Positions 47,541 to 58,426 of a DNA stretch of 64,000 nucleotides are shown here, piece by piece. Below the pieces are notes generated by a model. That model worked only from the letters and a program-made list of their open reading frames with translations. It was not told the DNA's origin and searched no databases. The position numbers and the translations under genes are program-made. Position 1 is the stretch's first letter. Each line of letters starts with the position of its first letter. The DNA is from Odiellus spinosus (taxonomy: Eukaryota; Arthropoda; Arachnida; Opiliones; Phalangiidae): contig OY987225.1 of NCBI GenBank assembly GCA_963920705.1, positions 496,001 through 560,000 of the forward strand, read 5' to 3'.

Positions 47541-47770
47541 CCGAAATAGAGGTAAAAATATTTTTTTTTATATGTATAAAATATTTTGTAATATACTAAT
47601 TATTGTTTTTTTTTCAGCAGGATATTTGTTTCATTTGTACAGTAAACGTACCTGCAACGATAGATCTTCCCTGTAGGCATGCGGCTTGCCGAACATGCTT
47701 AACCAGGGAAGAACTGAGACAAAGGTGTCCATTTTGTCGGGCTAGGATTCAAATATTGCAAGACAGATAG

Positions 47771-48117
47771 ACTTTTTTACGAGGGGCTAACCAATACCAA
47801 TTTGAAACATTCGGAAAAACATTTTTTTTAATTAGAAAATAATGTGATAGGAAATTCACTACATGAATAAATGTTACCAGAAATAGATGAACCGAAATTA
47901 TCAACGAGAGCTTAGATTGGGAAATGCATTTTATTTGGAGTGAATGGGGAGGGTAAGCATGGGGGTCATGGACTTCCTCGGCCTCAGGGAAATACCGAGG
48001 AGGATCATGGGAGACTGATCGCCCCACGTAGCGACGGGAAAAATATGTTTTTGCTTTAGAAGAATCGGAAGAAACGTCGGCTGCAAACCAAGGCTTAGTG
48101 GTAATGGAATTTTCATT
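47771..48117. other. No gene recognised
   Basis: Spacer between the RING exon and the next gene. A TATA-like or poly(A) signal could not be assigned. It holds the ACCAAGGCTTA word at 48087. Confidence 0.4.
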
Positions 48118-49750
48118 ATGGAAAACGTAGAGGAATTAGTAGCCTATTTAAAACAACTTAACCGATTATTTATAACTGAAAGAAAAGATGCATATTTTTC
48201 GTTATTAAAACAAGATTTAATACGCAAGTATCTAGCAGAACTTGTGAAACTATACGAAACTTTAAGAGAAAAATTTAGGCCACTTAAACCACAAAAGAGA
48301 GGAAGACCAAAGAACAAGAGGCAAGAAATTGAAGAGCCAAAAGTCGTAGAATGTGCAATAAACAATTCAAAAATTAGAACGAACAAATCAATGGCGGAAT
48401 TAACTGTTCATTATTTTACTGATGCCAGAAAGATAAGACAAGTAATGTTAAAAACATCTGGCCATGATGAAACAATGCTGGTCAATATTCTAACTTCCGA
48501 GACTCTCACATATTGTAAAATATTTGAAAGGTTTCCACATAAACTTAAACCAAAGGTGAATGCTGATGCTGAATTAGATTCTCAAAACAACTGTCCAAAA
48601 CAAATTGTGAATGAAACTGATTCCGCATTGTATAAACTTGGAGGAGGTTGTCTCGGGGAAATTTTCTAAAGAACCAAGATAACAAGCCTTCAATCAAAAC
48701 ATTCATATACTAAAAGAATATTGGACCAAAATTTACTTAAGTGCGTCACAAATATTAAAATGACAGACTCTGACAAGAATGAATTACTAATAGATCTTCA
48801 GATTAGGGACAACGGAAAGTTGCTATTTCCTAAAAAGCAGCTATTACCATTTATTCGTTCAATAAATGCAAAGGTTTGCGAATTTGCCAGCAAAGCTTCC
48901 TTAGAGAAACATGGCTCGAATATGATAAAGGTAACTTACTGTTTAATTTTTTAATCTTAGAGTTTACAACAACTTGTTATTTTAGAAATGTGCGGAGGAA
49001 AGCTTCGCTACCGTTCAAAGTGAAAACACCAAAAAGCTATTTTATGAAGCATTACCTTTGGGTGTTGAATGGGAAAAAATTGGTATAGAAACTTTTTATT
49101 CTGAGTGGACGAGGAAAATTATTCACGCTAGAATTCAAGAATATTTTTTCTATCTAAAGCGAGGAAAAGGAGGCCATACTTTAAGAGACCAGTTATTTAG
49201 CGTAAAGGAAAAAGCCGAAAAGCAGCGAAGAAAGGAAAAAGGAGAAAAGCTGGGAAGAAAGAAAAAGGGAGAAAAGCAACAAGGAAAGGAAAAAGAAGAA
49301 AAGCAGCGAAGAAAAGAAAAAGGAGGAATAACAAATAGAAGTAAATGTGACACTAAGAATGAAAAGAAAATTTTTGTCAAAAACAATGAAGTTGGTATAA
49401 GAAAGAAGTTAGTTAAAAAAAAGATGTCTTCTTTACCTTTATCTGTGATAACCCCTTTATCTGCGATAAATCCTAGTTCCTCATATTTGCATAATTCTTC
49501 GGAAAATAGCGAACAAATAATTGACTGTTCAAAATTGGTTCCTAGTGCTACTTGTATTTCTGGCACGTTATTGGAAAAATCACAAAATGTTGCCATTATA
49601 AAAGCCCCAATTTTAAATAAACCCAACACTAGTCTAGCAATAAGGAAAAGACGGTTGGAAAATGAGTTCCTATCATGTGATACTGTGAGCGAGAAAAGAT
49701 CTAAAAGAAATAAGAGGAAAAAATTAGACAACGATTTTATTTACCAGTAA
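48118..49750 (+). pseudogene. Unknown transposon-associated protein, family X copy 1
   Basis: I do not recognise this protein. ATG at 48118; exon to 48930, then 48986-49750, joined in phase. The N-terminus is helical, followed by an AT-hook (KPQKRGRPKNKRQ). The middle block (LGGGCLGEIF, then LQIRDNGKLLFPKKQLLPFI, NAKVCEFASKASLEKHGSNM) aligns with 54427-55344 (ISGGTLEKLRKI, LIERDRGGMAYPKKAFYPYI, NETIRKYATKEAFRKLGKKL), including the intron position after that block and the following KCAEESF / TCVSAVK segment. The C-terminal part is a lysine/glutamate repeat (EKQRRKEKGEK). One in-frame TAA at 48667. Its presence beside or inside two transposons suggests an element-encoded accessory protein. Confidence 0.6.
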
Positions 49751-49952
49751 AAATTTTATTTTTGCTAAATAAGTCAAATCTGGCTTATCAAACGATTAAA
49801 AATGAATAATGAATACGTTATATAATTTTTAATTTATTACTCTGAATACTCTAGTTTTTTTTTTAGCCGTTAGCTCCGCTTCATTAATTAAAAGGACCTG
49901 ATCCCGGTGATATTTGTTTGAACTATTCTTTCCCTGGACATTTCTCCTAATA

Positions 49953-50487
49953 GTTACGGCTTTTCTTCCACTTACCGGGGCAGCGCATGATACATATATT
50001 TACAAAAGCTCCCAAATATCATCATACTTAGAGGAAAAATATGTAGAAAGCACTTTAAGAGGGTGTTGGGTTCTAGGTAAATACATAATGGCTTTTTACA
50101 GTTTTCGCTATTAAAACACGTTACGTAAATTTATATTATTAAGTTATAAACCAATAGAAAAAACGTTCAATAACTACAACTTTTATGTATTATTTTAAGG
50201 AGATAGTGGGTATCCGTTACTGCCTTGGCTAATAGCTCCTATATCAAAACCGGCCAGAAATTCTCCCGAAGAAAGGTTTTCGCAACGTCAACAATCGGCC
50301 AGAAGTGTGATCGAAAGGTGTAACGGAGCTGGAAGCTAATGAATATGGGGATGATGACAGAATTTGGGTTGACAATGAACCATGGGAAAATGTAGCAGAG
50401 CCGAGGGCCAACCCAGCTGAAAAATGGAGATTGGCTGGACAGCAAACGCGAGAACAGATTATTCGTAGAAGATTTACAAATGAGTAG
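49953..50487 (+). pseudogene. PIF/Harbinger transposase, C-terminal fragments
   Basis: Exon about 49953-50076 (TGAAHDTYIYKSS ... LRGCWVLG) and exon 50200 on (GDSGYPLLPWLIAPIS, SARSVIERCNG) carry the DDE_Tnp_4 core's second aspartate (GDSGYPL) and the ERCN glutamate. About 100 residues are then deleted and the frame resumes with EYGDDDRIWVDNEPWENV ... TREQIIRRRF to the stop at 50487. The N-terminal half is absent. It is convergent with its Myb-like partner gene at 50650-51632, the usual Harbinger layout. Confidence 0.8.
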
Positions 50488-50649
50488 GTATTCCGTTACT
50501 GAATCACAATAATAGTTGTGCTTTTGTTTTATATCTTATCTGCTTATTTAATAAAATTATCGAAATCAATATACTTTAAGTTTTATTGAAAGGATATCAT
50601 AATTAAAAAGTTATGTTACATGCTTTTTGACTAGCGCTTCCATTAAGCC

Positions 50650-51632
50650 TTACATAGTGTTGTTATTTCTTATAGCAACAAGCTGCAACATCAGTGTTTG
50701 ATTTCTTTGCTTTTCTAATGCAATAAGTTCTTTTTGTTGCGCGATCATCTCTTTCATTTGTACTTCCAATGGTTCTGTTGCTGTTACCAACCGAGAAATG
50801 GAATTGTCAATATTATTCATGATATTGTTTCGCGTTAATTGCATCTTTTCAACGAGATCTGTCACTTTGACTAATTCTTTTTTTGGCTTGGTGGTTCCCT
50901 CACTTATTAGGGCTTGCCTCTTCGCTAAGCTTTCTGAAAATAAAACTATTTATAAACACGCACATGCAGTAGCTGTCTATAGAATCACAAATTAATATCT
51001 TACTTTCCGCTTCCTTCTCCAATCTCCTCTTTTTTTCAACATTTGAAATAAGTACTTCATCGGTTGTAGTTGGCATCTTTGGTATGGCTACAGCCTTTTC
51101 AGTTGGCTTTATTTGCTGTGAAGAAAGAGTTAAGACTAAACAAAGATTCCTTTAGTTTTAATACTTACAGGAATGGCAAATTCTAGGGTTTTGGCTATTC
51201 CATCAGTGAGTTCCTTGCCCCACACTGCCAAAAGTCTTTCTTCCAAGTCTGTGAGAGTCTCCGTTGTTTTTTCACCTCCTCCAGTACCACCCCTAGACTT
51301 ATTGATTCTTCCGGCTTTATTTTTGGTATTAGATTTCCAATCAGCTAACATCTAAATTTGTTGTTTCATTATGATTATTTAAATGTTAAATTGTTATTTA
51401 CCAGGAGTTTTCCATTTTAATTTACCTTCTTCCACTTATCCACTGTTTTGCAAGGCCCGGTTCCATCACAGTTTAGCTTATTAGTAAGTTCTTCCCATAA
51501 TCTATCATAATTATCAGAAGAAAAGGTGGATGAAAATTTTCTGGTCTTGAAATTTTCATTTGCTTTTAAATATTCTATAATTAATTCCTGTTGGTTTCTA
51601 GAAACCTTCTTCAGTCTTTGCACGTTGGACAT
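50650..51632 (-). CDS. Harbinger-type Myb/SANT-like accessory protein, copy B
   Basis: Exons 51632-51426 (MSNVQRLKKVSRNQQELI), 51351-51170, 51115-51004 and 50933-50650. Domain order is as in copy A: trihelix (FSSDNYDRLWEELTNKLN, CKTVDKWKKV), LADWKSNTKNKAGRINKS, GGGEKTTETLTDLEERLLAV, then a coiled-coil tail (MKEMIAQQKELIALEKQR). No stop was seen. The sequence differs from copy A at about half the positions, so the two came from different Harbinger families. It would work with the now broken transposase at 49953-50487. Confidence 0.82.
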
Positions 51633-51789
51633 TTTGCTAAAATGTTCTAAACAATCCCATTCTGTATACCGTGTTATCCTGAATCCACGTGCTTTTGTTG
51701 AGCCGTCTACTTAGGAATTCTTCACTCTTATTGGTTAGTTTCATCGTGTGACTACACACGTGTTCTTTTATACACACCCAGAAAAACCG

Positions 51790-51968
51790 GAAATACGTCA
51801 TTCGATCGAGTTGTGTTCGCAAATCGAAAATCGAAATCTCCCATAGCGAAATCGAAATGTTAAGTTAGAGAATACGACTTTACGCTCTCGTTCGATATCG
51901 CAACTTTCGTAATCGTAATCGATTAGAAATCGAAATCGTAATCGAGTTGAGTTACAGAATCGGGCCCC
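51790..51968. repeat. Right terminal region of Harbinger element B
   Basis: Read inward from 51968, the end is GGGGCCCGATTCTGTAACTC. CGAAATCG/CGTAATCG words are repeated eight or more times over the last 150 bp, likely binding sites. The matching left end was not found near 48000-50000, so the element is 5'-truncated. Confidence 0.65.
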
Positions 51969-52337
51969 ACTTGTACCATTTATTACCTTCGTCAATTTTG
52001 TCAACCCGAACTATACGAATACGAAATCAATGAGGTAATTTTTTTAAAATGCCAAAACAAATTAGTTTCAATTCCTAAAAATCGGTTTCCAGACGAGTAA
52101 TTGCTGGCTGGAGCATTACGAAGATTACTCGAAAACGCGCCCATGGACGGACGTAAGAATCTTATCACACCCGGCATTTAAATTTTAGATGACGCGGAGA
52201 CTCGTGAAGTCACGTTTACTAAAGTTTTGAACTCTTTGCTTTACCCCATACTATTTAAGCTGTTGGCAATGAACGCATTTTCTATACGTGATTTAACACT
52301 CTTTCAATCAAGGTAGCTAGTTTACATGGGTGCAATT
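51969..52337. other. No gene recognised
   Basis: Unique-looking sequence between two element ends. Confidence 0.4.
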
Positions 52338-52560
52338 CCAGGGGCGTAGGAACGTTTTTCAGATTGGGGGGGGGGGGAGGGCAAAATCCGCAAATATGAT
52401 AATTTTTTTGGATTTTTTCCTATTGAAATTCATTTTCAAATGCATACCTTTTTCAGATGGGAGAGGGGGGGGGGCAAATATCATAATTTTCTTTTTTACA
52501 CTAAAAGGTATTTTCATTTTTCAACTACATACATCCTAGTCCTACCCTAAAGTATTGTAG
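52338..52560. repeat. MITE with G-runs, CAGGGGCGTAGGAAC family, second copy
   Basis: Starts CAGGGGCGTAGGAACG. It has two G-runs in GGGCAAAATCCGCAAATATG and GGGGCAAATATCATAATTTT contexts, and is the reverse complement of the remnant at 3017-3215. The other terminus is unclear. Confidence 0.65.
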
Positions 52561-52603
52561 AACCCCAAGTATTGTATAATACTTTTCAAATAAATCACTA
52601 GAG

Positions 52604-52818
52604 TAGAGAGGGCTACTACATGGTTAAAAATAAAGTTTATTAAATGAACGTTTACAGAAGAGCTTTCGGACGTATATATATATATATTTTTTTTTTGGAA
52701 ATTTTGTTATGTTAGATTAGAAAAGGATTGAAATGGGAGTTACTACTCTAGTACGTCCGAAAGCTCTCATAAACCATTTAATAAACTGTCTCTTTTAACC
52801 ATGCAGTAGCTGACTCTC
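52604..52818. repeat. Foldback element, about 215 bp
   Basis: The left arm (GCTACTACATGGTTAAAA, GTTTATTAAATG, GAGCTTTCGGACGTA) pairs with the right arm (TACGTCCGAAAGCTC, CATTTAATAAAC, TTTTAACCATGCAGTAGC). The loop holds a TA microsatellite and a T-run. Confidence 0.85.
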
Positions 52819-53379
52819 AAATTATTTTATTGTTTTACGTTATTCACCATGGTCAAGTTGGTCAACAAACTTTGTGCAAAGGTCCATGCATTGTATTTAC
52901 CTACATATTTGGATTTTATGTCCGCAAAATAGTCCGTCAGTTTTCTTCTTTTAGACATTAGTTAAGTTAAAACGATTACGTAGAGAATTCACACAACAGC
53001 CTAACGGCCAGTCTAGTCTAGTCAGGGCTGAGATTCGGGAGTTTATGTTTTAACTTTTAATTTTAGTTTTGGCTTTTATGTTTTTGAAGTATACTTTTTG
53101 TTTTATTTTATTTATTTATTGAGCTCTTTATTGGTAAGACAGCTTAGTAATTTTTCAGCGGTCTTAGCCGATGAGTAACCAACTCTTTATAGGGCGGTGG
53201 TTTTTTAATAACAGAAAAAAAAATTCTATTTGAACATAATGAACTAGGTCTAGTAGTTACCAAAGGAATTCATTTTTAGAGCTACACGATTTTGATATAA
53301 ATTATTTCTCCCAGGATAATTAGAAGTATTTTTCAAAATAATTATTTGGTGTTTAATTCTACAATAGAGGAGACAGTCA

Positions 53380-53465
53380 AAATGTTTTGGAGGGGGCAAT
53401 CGAATTTATACCAGGGGACAAGATCAACATTGGAGGGGGCAATGCCCCCTGTGCTCCCCCTATTT
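53380..53465. repeat. MITE-end fragment
   Basis: The GGAGGGGGCAATGCCCCCTG palindromic word with flanking GGGGGCAA and CTCCCCC is typical of hAT-like MITE ends. No second end is present. Confidence 0.4.
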
Positions 53466-53913
53466 GTTACCCCCTAGTACAATTCAGCTGATCTCCATGA
53501 ATTCAGCAAAGCCTATTTTCCTGGTGAGTTTTTCATTTATTTCTAGTTTAATATTTGGTTTGTTCTATTTTTATTAGTGTCCGATTGCTGAAAGTCGGAC
53601 ATGTTGCTAGGCAACGGGCCCCCATAGATTCTAACAAATATGGCGGGTGTAGGGATTTAGAGGTCTTGCGCGGGTGGAGTGGTCGCGTTAATGTAACCGT
53701 TCAACCTCATAAGGAAAGTTAATTACCAAAAGAAATGTGGAAAAAGAAAGGTAATAACTTATATTTCATTAATATAAATGGTTTCATCAAGAATAGCTGT
53801 ACTTATATGTTTTAAAAGCATATAATATTACGCCTAACATTATGTAGATTACTAGATTTCATTATTGTTGTACGTGATAACTAATTATTTTTTGTGTATA
53901 GGTCAAACAATAA

Positions 53914-54314
53914 AATGGTTGTCTGTTCGGTAACTGATTGTAAAGAGAGTGAAAAACAAAAAAGCCGGAAACGTAAGAGTCAAGGGGAAAATGATAGTTT
54001 ACATATCAGTTTCCACTCATTCCCGAAAGAAGAAATTTTAAAAAGAAAATGGATTGAAGTTATATTTGGTCACGCGAACGTTACAGACAACATTCAACTA
54101 ATTGATTCACAAGGAGACGCGAAGGTGTGTAGTAAACACTTTAAGAATCAGATTTTAGTTCATCCACGAGAAGACGTTTACATCCTAATGTTATACCTAG
54201 TTCAAATATTGACTGCGATAATGTCAAAATATCAAATATTGACTGTGATAATGTCAAAATATCAAATATTGACTGTGATAATACCAAAACCCCAAATACA
54301 GACTGTAATATAGT
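53914..54314 (+). pseudogene. P-element transposase copy 3, 5' part (THAP domain)
   Basis: ATG at 53914 begins MVVCSVTDCKESEKQKSRKR, then FHSFPKEEILKRKWIEV and KVCSKHF, a THAP finger like that of copy 1 at 12134 (VVCIVPGC; VCSRHF). A frame change follows the finger. After it, units of about ten residues (NIDCDNVKIS) are repeated until the frame is cut at 54314 by the nested element; the coding sequence resumes at 62821 with the same repeat type. Upstream exons or the left terminal repeat were not found. Confidence 0.8.
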
Positions 54315-54426
54315 CATAAGTCTATTATTATCTCTAAGTAGCCAAATAAGGTATATTAATGTTCGTCTGCTCGCGAGTCGTGAGCCTCATAACTATCCAA
54401 GTCCTAATGTTTTTCATTCCCGAATT

Positions 54427-55344
54427 ATGGATAAAATACCTAAATTAATTAAAGAGTTAAAAGAAAAGTCGAAGTTAGAGATTCACATCCAGAAGAATCA
54501 TTTCAGGAATGAAATTAACTCTAGATTGCTATCTTCCAGTGATGAAAATTTTAAATTAGGCTTAGATCAAATGATTAATTATGCCGAGAATAATAAATTG
54601 TTGCTTAATTATTTAAGAGTTTGCGCTTCCAACAATCTCAAAGATGAGTTTATATCGGAAAACTCCAGCCTTCGGTCAGAAAGTGATTTAGAGCACATAT
54701 TTAACTTTTACATGACTGCGACTTTCAGGTAAGCTTACCGCTAATTTGCAAAGATTTCGATTATGTGACCAAATTTCCTTGTTAACTAGGTTTGCTCAAG
54801 AAAGTCAATTAGTTAAACCTAAAAGTGCTCTACAACCAGTTGGTGGACCAAACACAGCCTTGAAGGAGAGACTCGCTTCTTTAATATGAATTAGCGGGGG
54901 AACTTTGGAAAAGCTTCGCAAGATTTCCAAAGCTCAAATGGAGAATCCTAGGCTACGAGCTGTTACGAGACAAAACCATAAGAAAGTGTACAAGTTAACG
55001 TTAGCCATTAAAATGACGCGAGAAGAAAAGGATGCTGGGGAACTTCCAGTAGAATTGATAGAAAGAGATCGTGGGGGTATGGCCTATCCAAAGAAAGCAT
55101 TTTATCCTTACATTATGGAAGTAAATGAAACTATTAGGAAGTACGCGACTAAAGAAGCCTTTAGGAAGCTTGGAAAAAAATTGATTCTGGTAGGATTAAT
55201 TAAAACTATTTTCTCTCAAATTTTGAGAACTTTCAAATTTTTCTACTTTTGTAGACTTGTGTCTCGGCTGTAAAAGGTAACCCTGACATAGAGAAATTAT
55301 ACTTGGAGGGAATTGGTAGCCTTAGTCAAGGATCCTTTAAGTAG
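54427..55344 (+). pseudogene. Unknown transposon-encoded protein, family X copy 2
   Basis: Not recognised as a named family. Exons 54427-54728, 54790-55189 and 55255-55344 join in phase. Order: a helical N-terminus, ISGGTLEKLRKISKAQ, TRQNHKKVYKLTLAIKM, LPVELIERDRGGMAYPKKAF, VNETIRKYATKEAF and a short tail. It is a homologue of 48118-49750 with a matching intron position. One in-frame TGA lies just before ISGG (about 54887). The GGM-YPKKAF element is reminiscent of the GGL-x-x-PS block of P-type C-termini, but that may be chance. It starts 112 bp inside the left TIR of the nested element. Confidence 0.6.
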
Positions 55345-55697
55345 AAGGATGGGAAGTGAAGGTTCTCAGGCATCGAGAAGAACGTGCGCACCTGCGCAGT
55401 CACGCTTTAATTTTTCTCCCAAAAATCACCCAGCCAAGGACAAATAACTTCTGTCGTCTGCTTTAATAAGTAAAATCCTTGATAAAATTAAGTATGGTTA
55501 AATTAGTTGGAAACCCTTGCCACGACTCGCGTTTTTAACGTTTCTACTCAGAAAAATATTAGACGGCAGAAAAATGCTATTCACGTGGATCATAGTTTTT
55601 GCAGGTATTGAATATGAATGAATATAGCATTTTAGAACCAGGTTAAAACTATTTCTTTTTAAGCCTTGGCTAATAACAACCTTGGTTTATCAACAGG

Positions 55698-56311
55698 CAA
55701 ATTATTGATAAGGATGAAGTTATTATTGCCTTTAAAGAACAAATTATTGAGGTAGAAGAAGGTGTTGATCTTGAAGTAGAGCTTCCAAAGGATCATTTGG
55801 AAAATTTACCACGCAATTTACCCTCGAAGCTGAAAACTTATCGCACAAATGGTCGAATCAGAAAACCATCAAAAAGCTAACATCGCTAAACAAAAGTCAG
55901 TTAAACTTAAAGTTAAGCTAAAAGGTTGGTTATTTATATATTACGCCTCAATTTGAAGTTGAATTAAGTTAAATTATTTATTTCAGAGATCTGCAACGTT
56001 AATGTACTATCGTCCATACATTATTCTCTACAGAAATTTACCGAACTCTCAAAATTTGTAACTGAAGAATTATCTGCTCTCTACAATGAGTTAGGGAAGA
56101 TTGGCCATGAAGCTAGAGCTCCTACTTGGAAGAATGCAGAAGAGGTTTTAGATAAGCTCTCAAATATTACAATTCATAAAAACTTTTGGTTATACGCACA
56201 GCCGTTACAAGATTCTGAATCTTTTATTCAAGAAGCGGTATACTATCTATCAGACTTTGCCCCTCCAGTAAATATAAATTTTGTAAAAAAATACAAATAT
56301 ATTAATTCATA
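55698..56311 (+). other. Exon-like open stretches of unknown product
   Basis: 55698-55879 reads IIDKDEVIIAFKEQIIEVEE to KSKS-stop. About 55987-56311 reads VTEELSALYNELGKIGHE, APTWKNAEEVLDKLSN, FIQEAVYYLSDFAPP. Both follow plausible acceptor sites and could be exons between family X and the block at 56464. No domain recognised. Confidence 0.4.
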
Positions 56312-56463
56312 AACGATTAACATAAGTTATTAATATAACGGGATAGAATTTTCGTTAAAAAAAAGGTGGTACACCTTTCCTTTCGCTGTACAATCATTTA
56401 TGAATTTGGTTCGTATATTGGTTAAAATTTTTTTACCTTTTTCTATTTTAGATATATTTAGGA

Positions 56464-57131
56464 TTGACTTATTTCCAAAAAAAGTCTGTCGCGAGTGAAT
56501 TCATAAGGAACATTTTGAATTATTTCTGGAAAGAAACTGAAGCTGTGATATGTTGTGAAGATCAAATTCTTTCTAATCTAGTCGGCAAAACTCCTGTCAT
56601 TGATGAAAAAGAAGAAGCAATTTTCTATTACGTGGTAGGGGCAACTGTGCATTCTGTTTGTGGAATCAAAAAGCGAAATGGTGCAAGGGAAGCATCAATA
56701 TTGCAAGCTCTAGCTGTTACGGGTGTAAGTTCCAAAGATATTGAGCCCTACGTTGGAGTTGTGATCCCAGATGTAGTTAGCTGGATTGTAAAGCAAAACA
56801 GAGGGGGATTGACCTTCGTTAAAATTAAATGTTTTACTCTATTTAAAATTATTGACAAAGAAGTGAAAAAATTTTACAACAAAGAAAAGCCACTTACAAA
56901 TCAAAGGGAAAATGCTAATCGTAAGGATCTAGTTTTCAAAGCAATTTCTTGTAAGACTGAAATATATAATTTGTGGTTAGAGATTTTAAATGAAGATATA
57001 GGAGTGACTAAAGATGAAATTTTCAGGCAAAGGGTATTTCATAAATTAATTGAGAGTTTCTTAAAACTAAGAGGAAAAGGGTTGAAATTGTATTTAACAG
57101 GCAAACATTTTTGGGGGAAAATGCAAAAATC
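56464..57131 (+). pseudogene. P-like transposase C-terminal block
   Basis: The frame (running on to 57249) reads EEAIFYYVVGATVHSVCG ... VVSWIVKQNRGGLTFVKIKC ... RKDLVFKAISCKTEIYNLW. This matches the C-terminal layout of P transposases, where a YxxGxxV segment is followed by a GGLxxPS-type block. No catalytic core precedes it on this strand. The last 120 bases of the frame overlap, antisense, the conserved end of the minus-strand gene below and are probably not coding. I infer a rearranged element. Confidence 0.55.
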
Positions 57132-58324
57132 TCAACCAAGCTTAAGGAGAGGCTTAAAGCAAAAAATGGAAAAATTCAAGTGGTATGTGCAAGGGAGGTT
57201 TAAAATCTTGAATGATTTTAAGGCTTTATACGCTGCAGGACTTCGATGAAAAATTGCTAATGCTACTCTCAATGTAATAGTACTCCATCGATTGCCAGAG
57301 TTAGAACTTTCAGACTCAAGCTGGTTTTGAAAAAATTTTGCTTTGTCGCTACTAAAATTTTTACGACTCGAATCTTTATCCCAAACATTTCTTATAACTT
57401 CGCTATGAGGCCCAGTATCTTTTAAAGCTTCATCCAGCTGATCACGATAGTCACTATTTATAATTCTAGTAATTGTGGACATTTCCTCTGACTGAGCGTC
57501 TCCTAATAAAATGTTACGGTGAACCAATTGGGATTCTAGTTTCTTAATTCGTTGATTTAGCATTGATCTGGCACGATTAATTCTTTTCAATCTAAGCTTT
57601 TTAGTTTTCGGTGTAACTTTGGCCAATGGACATTTGCTATCAATCTAGCTGCGTTTAGCTTTTTTGGTCGGGGTCTCTTCCAATTTTCTCTTAATTGACC
57701 TTGTTATTGTACGAGAACTACTTTTGCAATACACGCAATTAACCACCCTTGTAGTAATTTTACCATCTTTACGGTACCAAACTGGACATAACTCAGATTG
57801 TAACCTTACAAAAGGGTGGCTATGTAAAGTTGTTCGGTCTGATCTATTTCTGTTAATGTTAATACCAGGGAAGTAGACGTAAGTTTGGCTTAATAACAAA
57901 TTCAGTATATTTTCCAAGTCAATTTCCCATTGTGAATTAGTTGGAGCTAAATCCAGATTACAGACTGGTTTAAATGCTACATGCAAATTGACTTTCCCAG
58001 ATTCATAGAAAACTGCGTAGACTGGATCAATGTCGTCTTTCATTAAGCCAAAATATGAATTATTTGAAACGGTAACAGTTCTGTCGCCCAAGAGTTTTCT
58101 TCGAAACTATAAGCAAATTAATAAAATTTAGATTGATCTAGTAAACAAAAATAATAAAATTACATTACCTTTAAATTGAGATTGAGGGTGATGCACTTTT
58201 TAACAGCTATTGAAAATACTTCCTCCGGAACTCTAATATTATCAATTACGCATTTTAGCGTTTCTTTCTCTTGTTGTTTTTCGAATATATCAAAAATATC
58301 AATTTGCACGGAGCTAGATTTCAT
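57132..58324 (-). pseudogene. P-like transposase without THAP, N-terminal part
   Basis: Exons 58324-58169 (ATG, MKSSSVQIDIFDIFEKQQ) and 58106-about 57190, joined in phase. The second contains a small C-x-x-C pair (NCVYCKSS), nuclear basic residues (KRKLEETPTKKAKR), one in-frame TAG at 57645, then the helical PKTKKLRLKRINRARSMLNQ, the NRWSTITLRVALAIFHRSPA segment and AYKALKSFKILNLP. The last parts match P copy 1 (FKKSPAAYTYMRELEVLHLP) and a P-like family common in cnidarians. Similarity stops about 57190; the RNase-H core is missing. This is the main evidence that the nested element belongs to the P superfamily. Confidence 0.7.
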
Positions 58325-58426
58325 ACCTTAATGAAACAAACAAAATAGAGAAAGTCTCATTACTAACATTCTTATACGCTATAATCAAATGAGTGAACAA
58401 AATAAATTAAATAAAATAATACATAC

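Larger units (their letters stand above)
42846..47770 (+). pseudogene. MULE transposase with C-terminal RING finger
   Basis: Exons in phase: 42846-43148, 43476-43673, 43754-43924, about 44375-44551, 46509-46614, 46677-46810, 46873 on, and 47621-47770. The MULE core is read across exons 1-4: AIFVDGTFKRPAKFAQLVTI, then VYALMTGKSEAAY, MLTDYESAMQNSLRRNFPGA, GCWFHYTQ, MALPLLPVNRIQNGL, and RTNNDVESFHAQLNKF. Exons 5-7 (LQLIEDAQRRDHASAL, GRLERQEITTEDFLLAA) lead into a 14-residue repeat (VPAPAQQAPAAVGR) and a heptad repeat (LPELDAP). The last exon is a C3HC4 RING (CFICTVN ... CRHAACRTC ... CPFC), so an E3 ubiquitin-ligase-like tail. Lesions: one frame change in exon 4 near 44440, and frame slippage in the heptad minisatellite. 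Introns have been colonised by other elements. Confidence 0.8.

Noticed and set aside
49150-49731. 193-codon minus frame
   Set aside because: Antisense shadow of the lysine/glutamate-rich exon of the family X gene.
57132-57249. C-terminal end of the plus frame starting at 56464
   Set aside because: This part is antisense to the conserved AYKALKSFKILNLP segment, which is the better supported reading.
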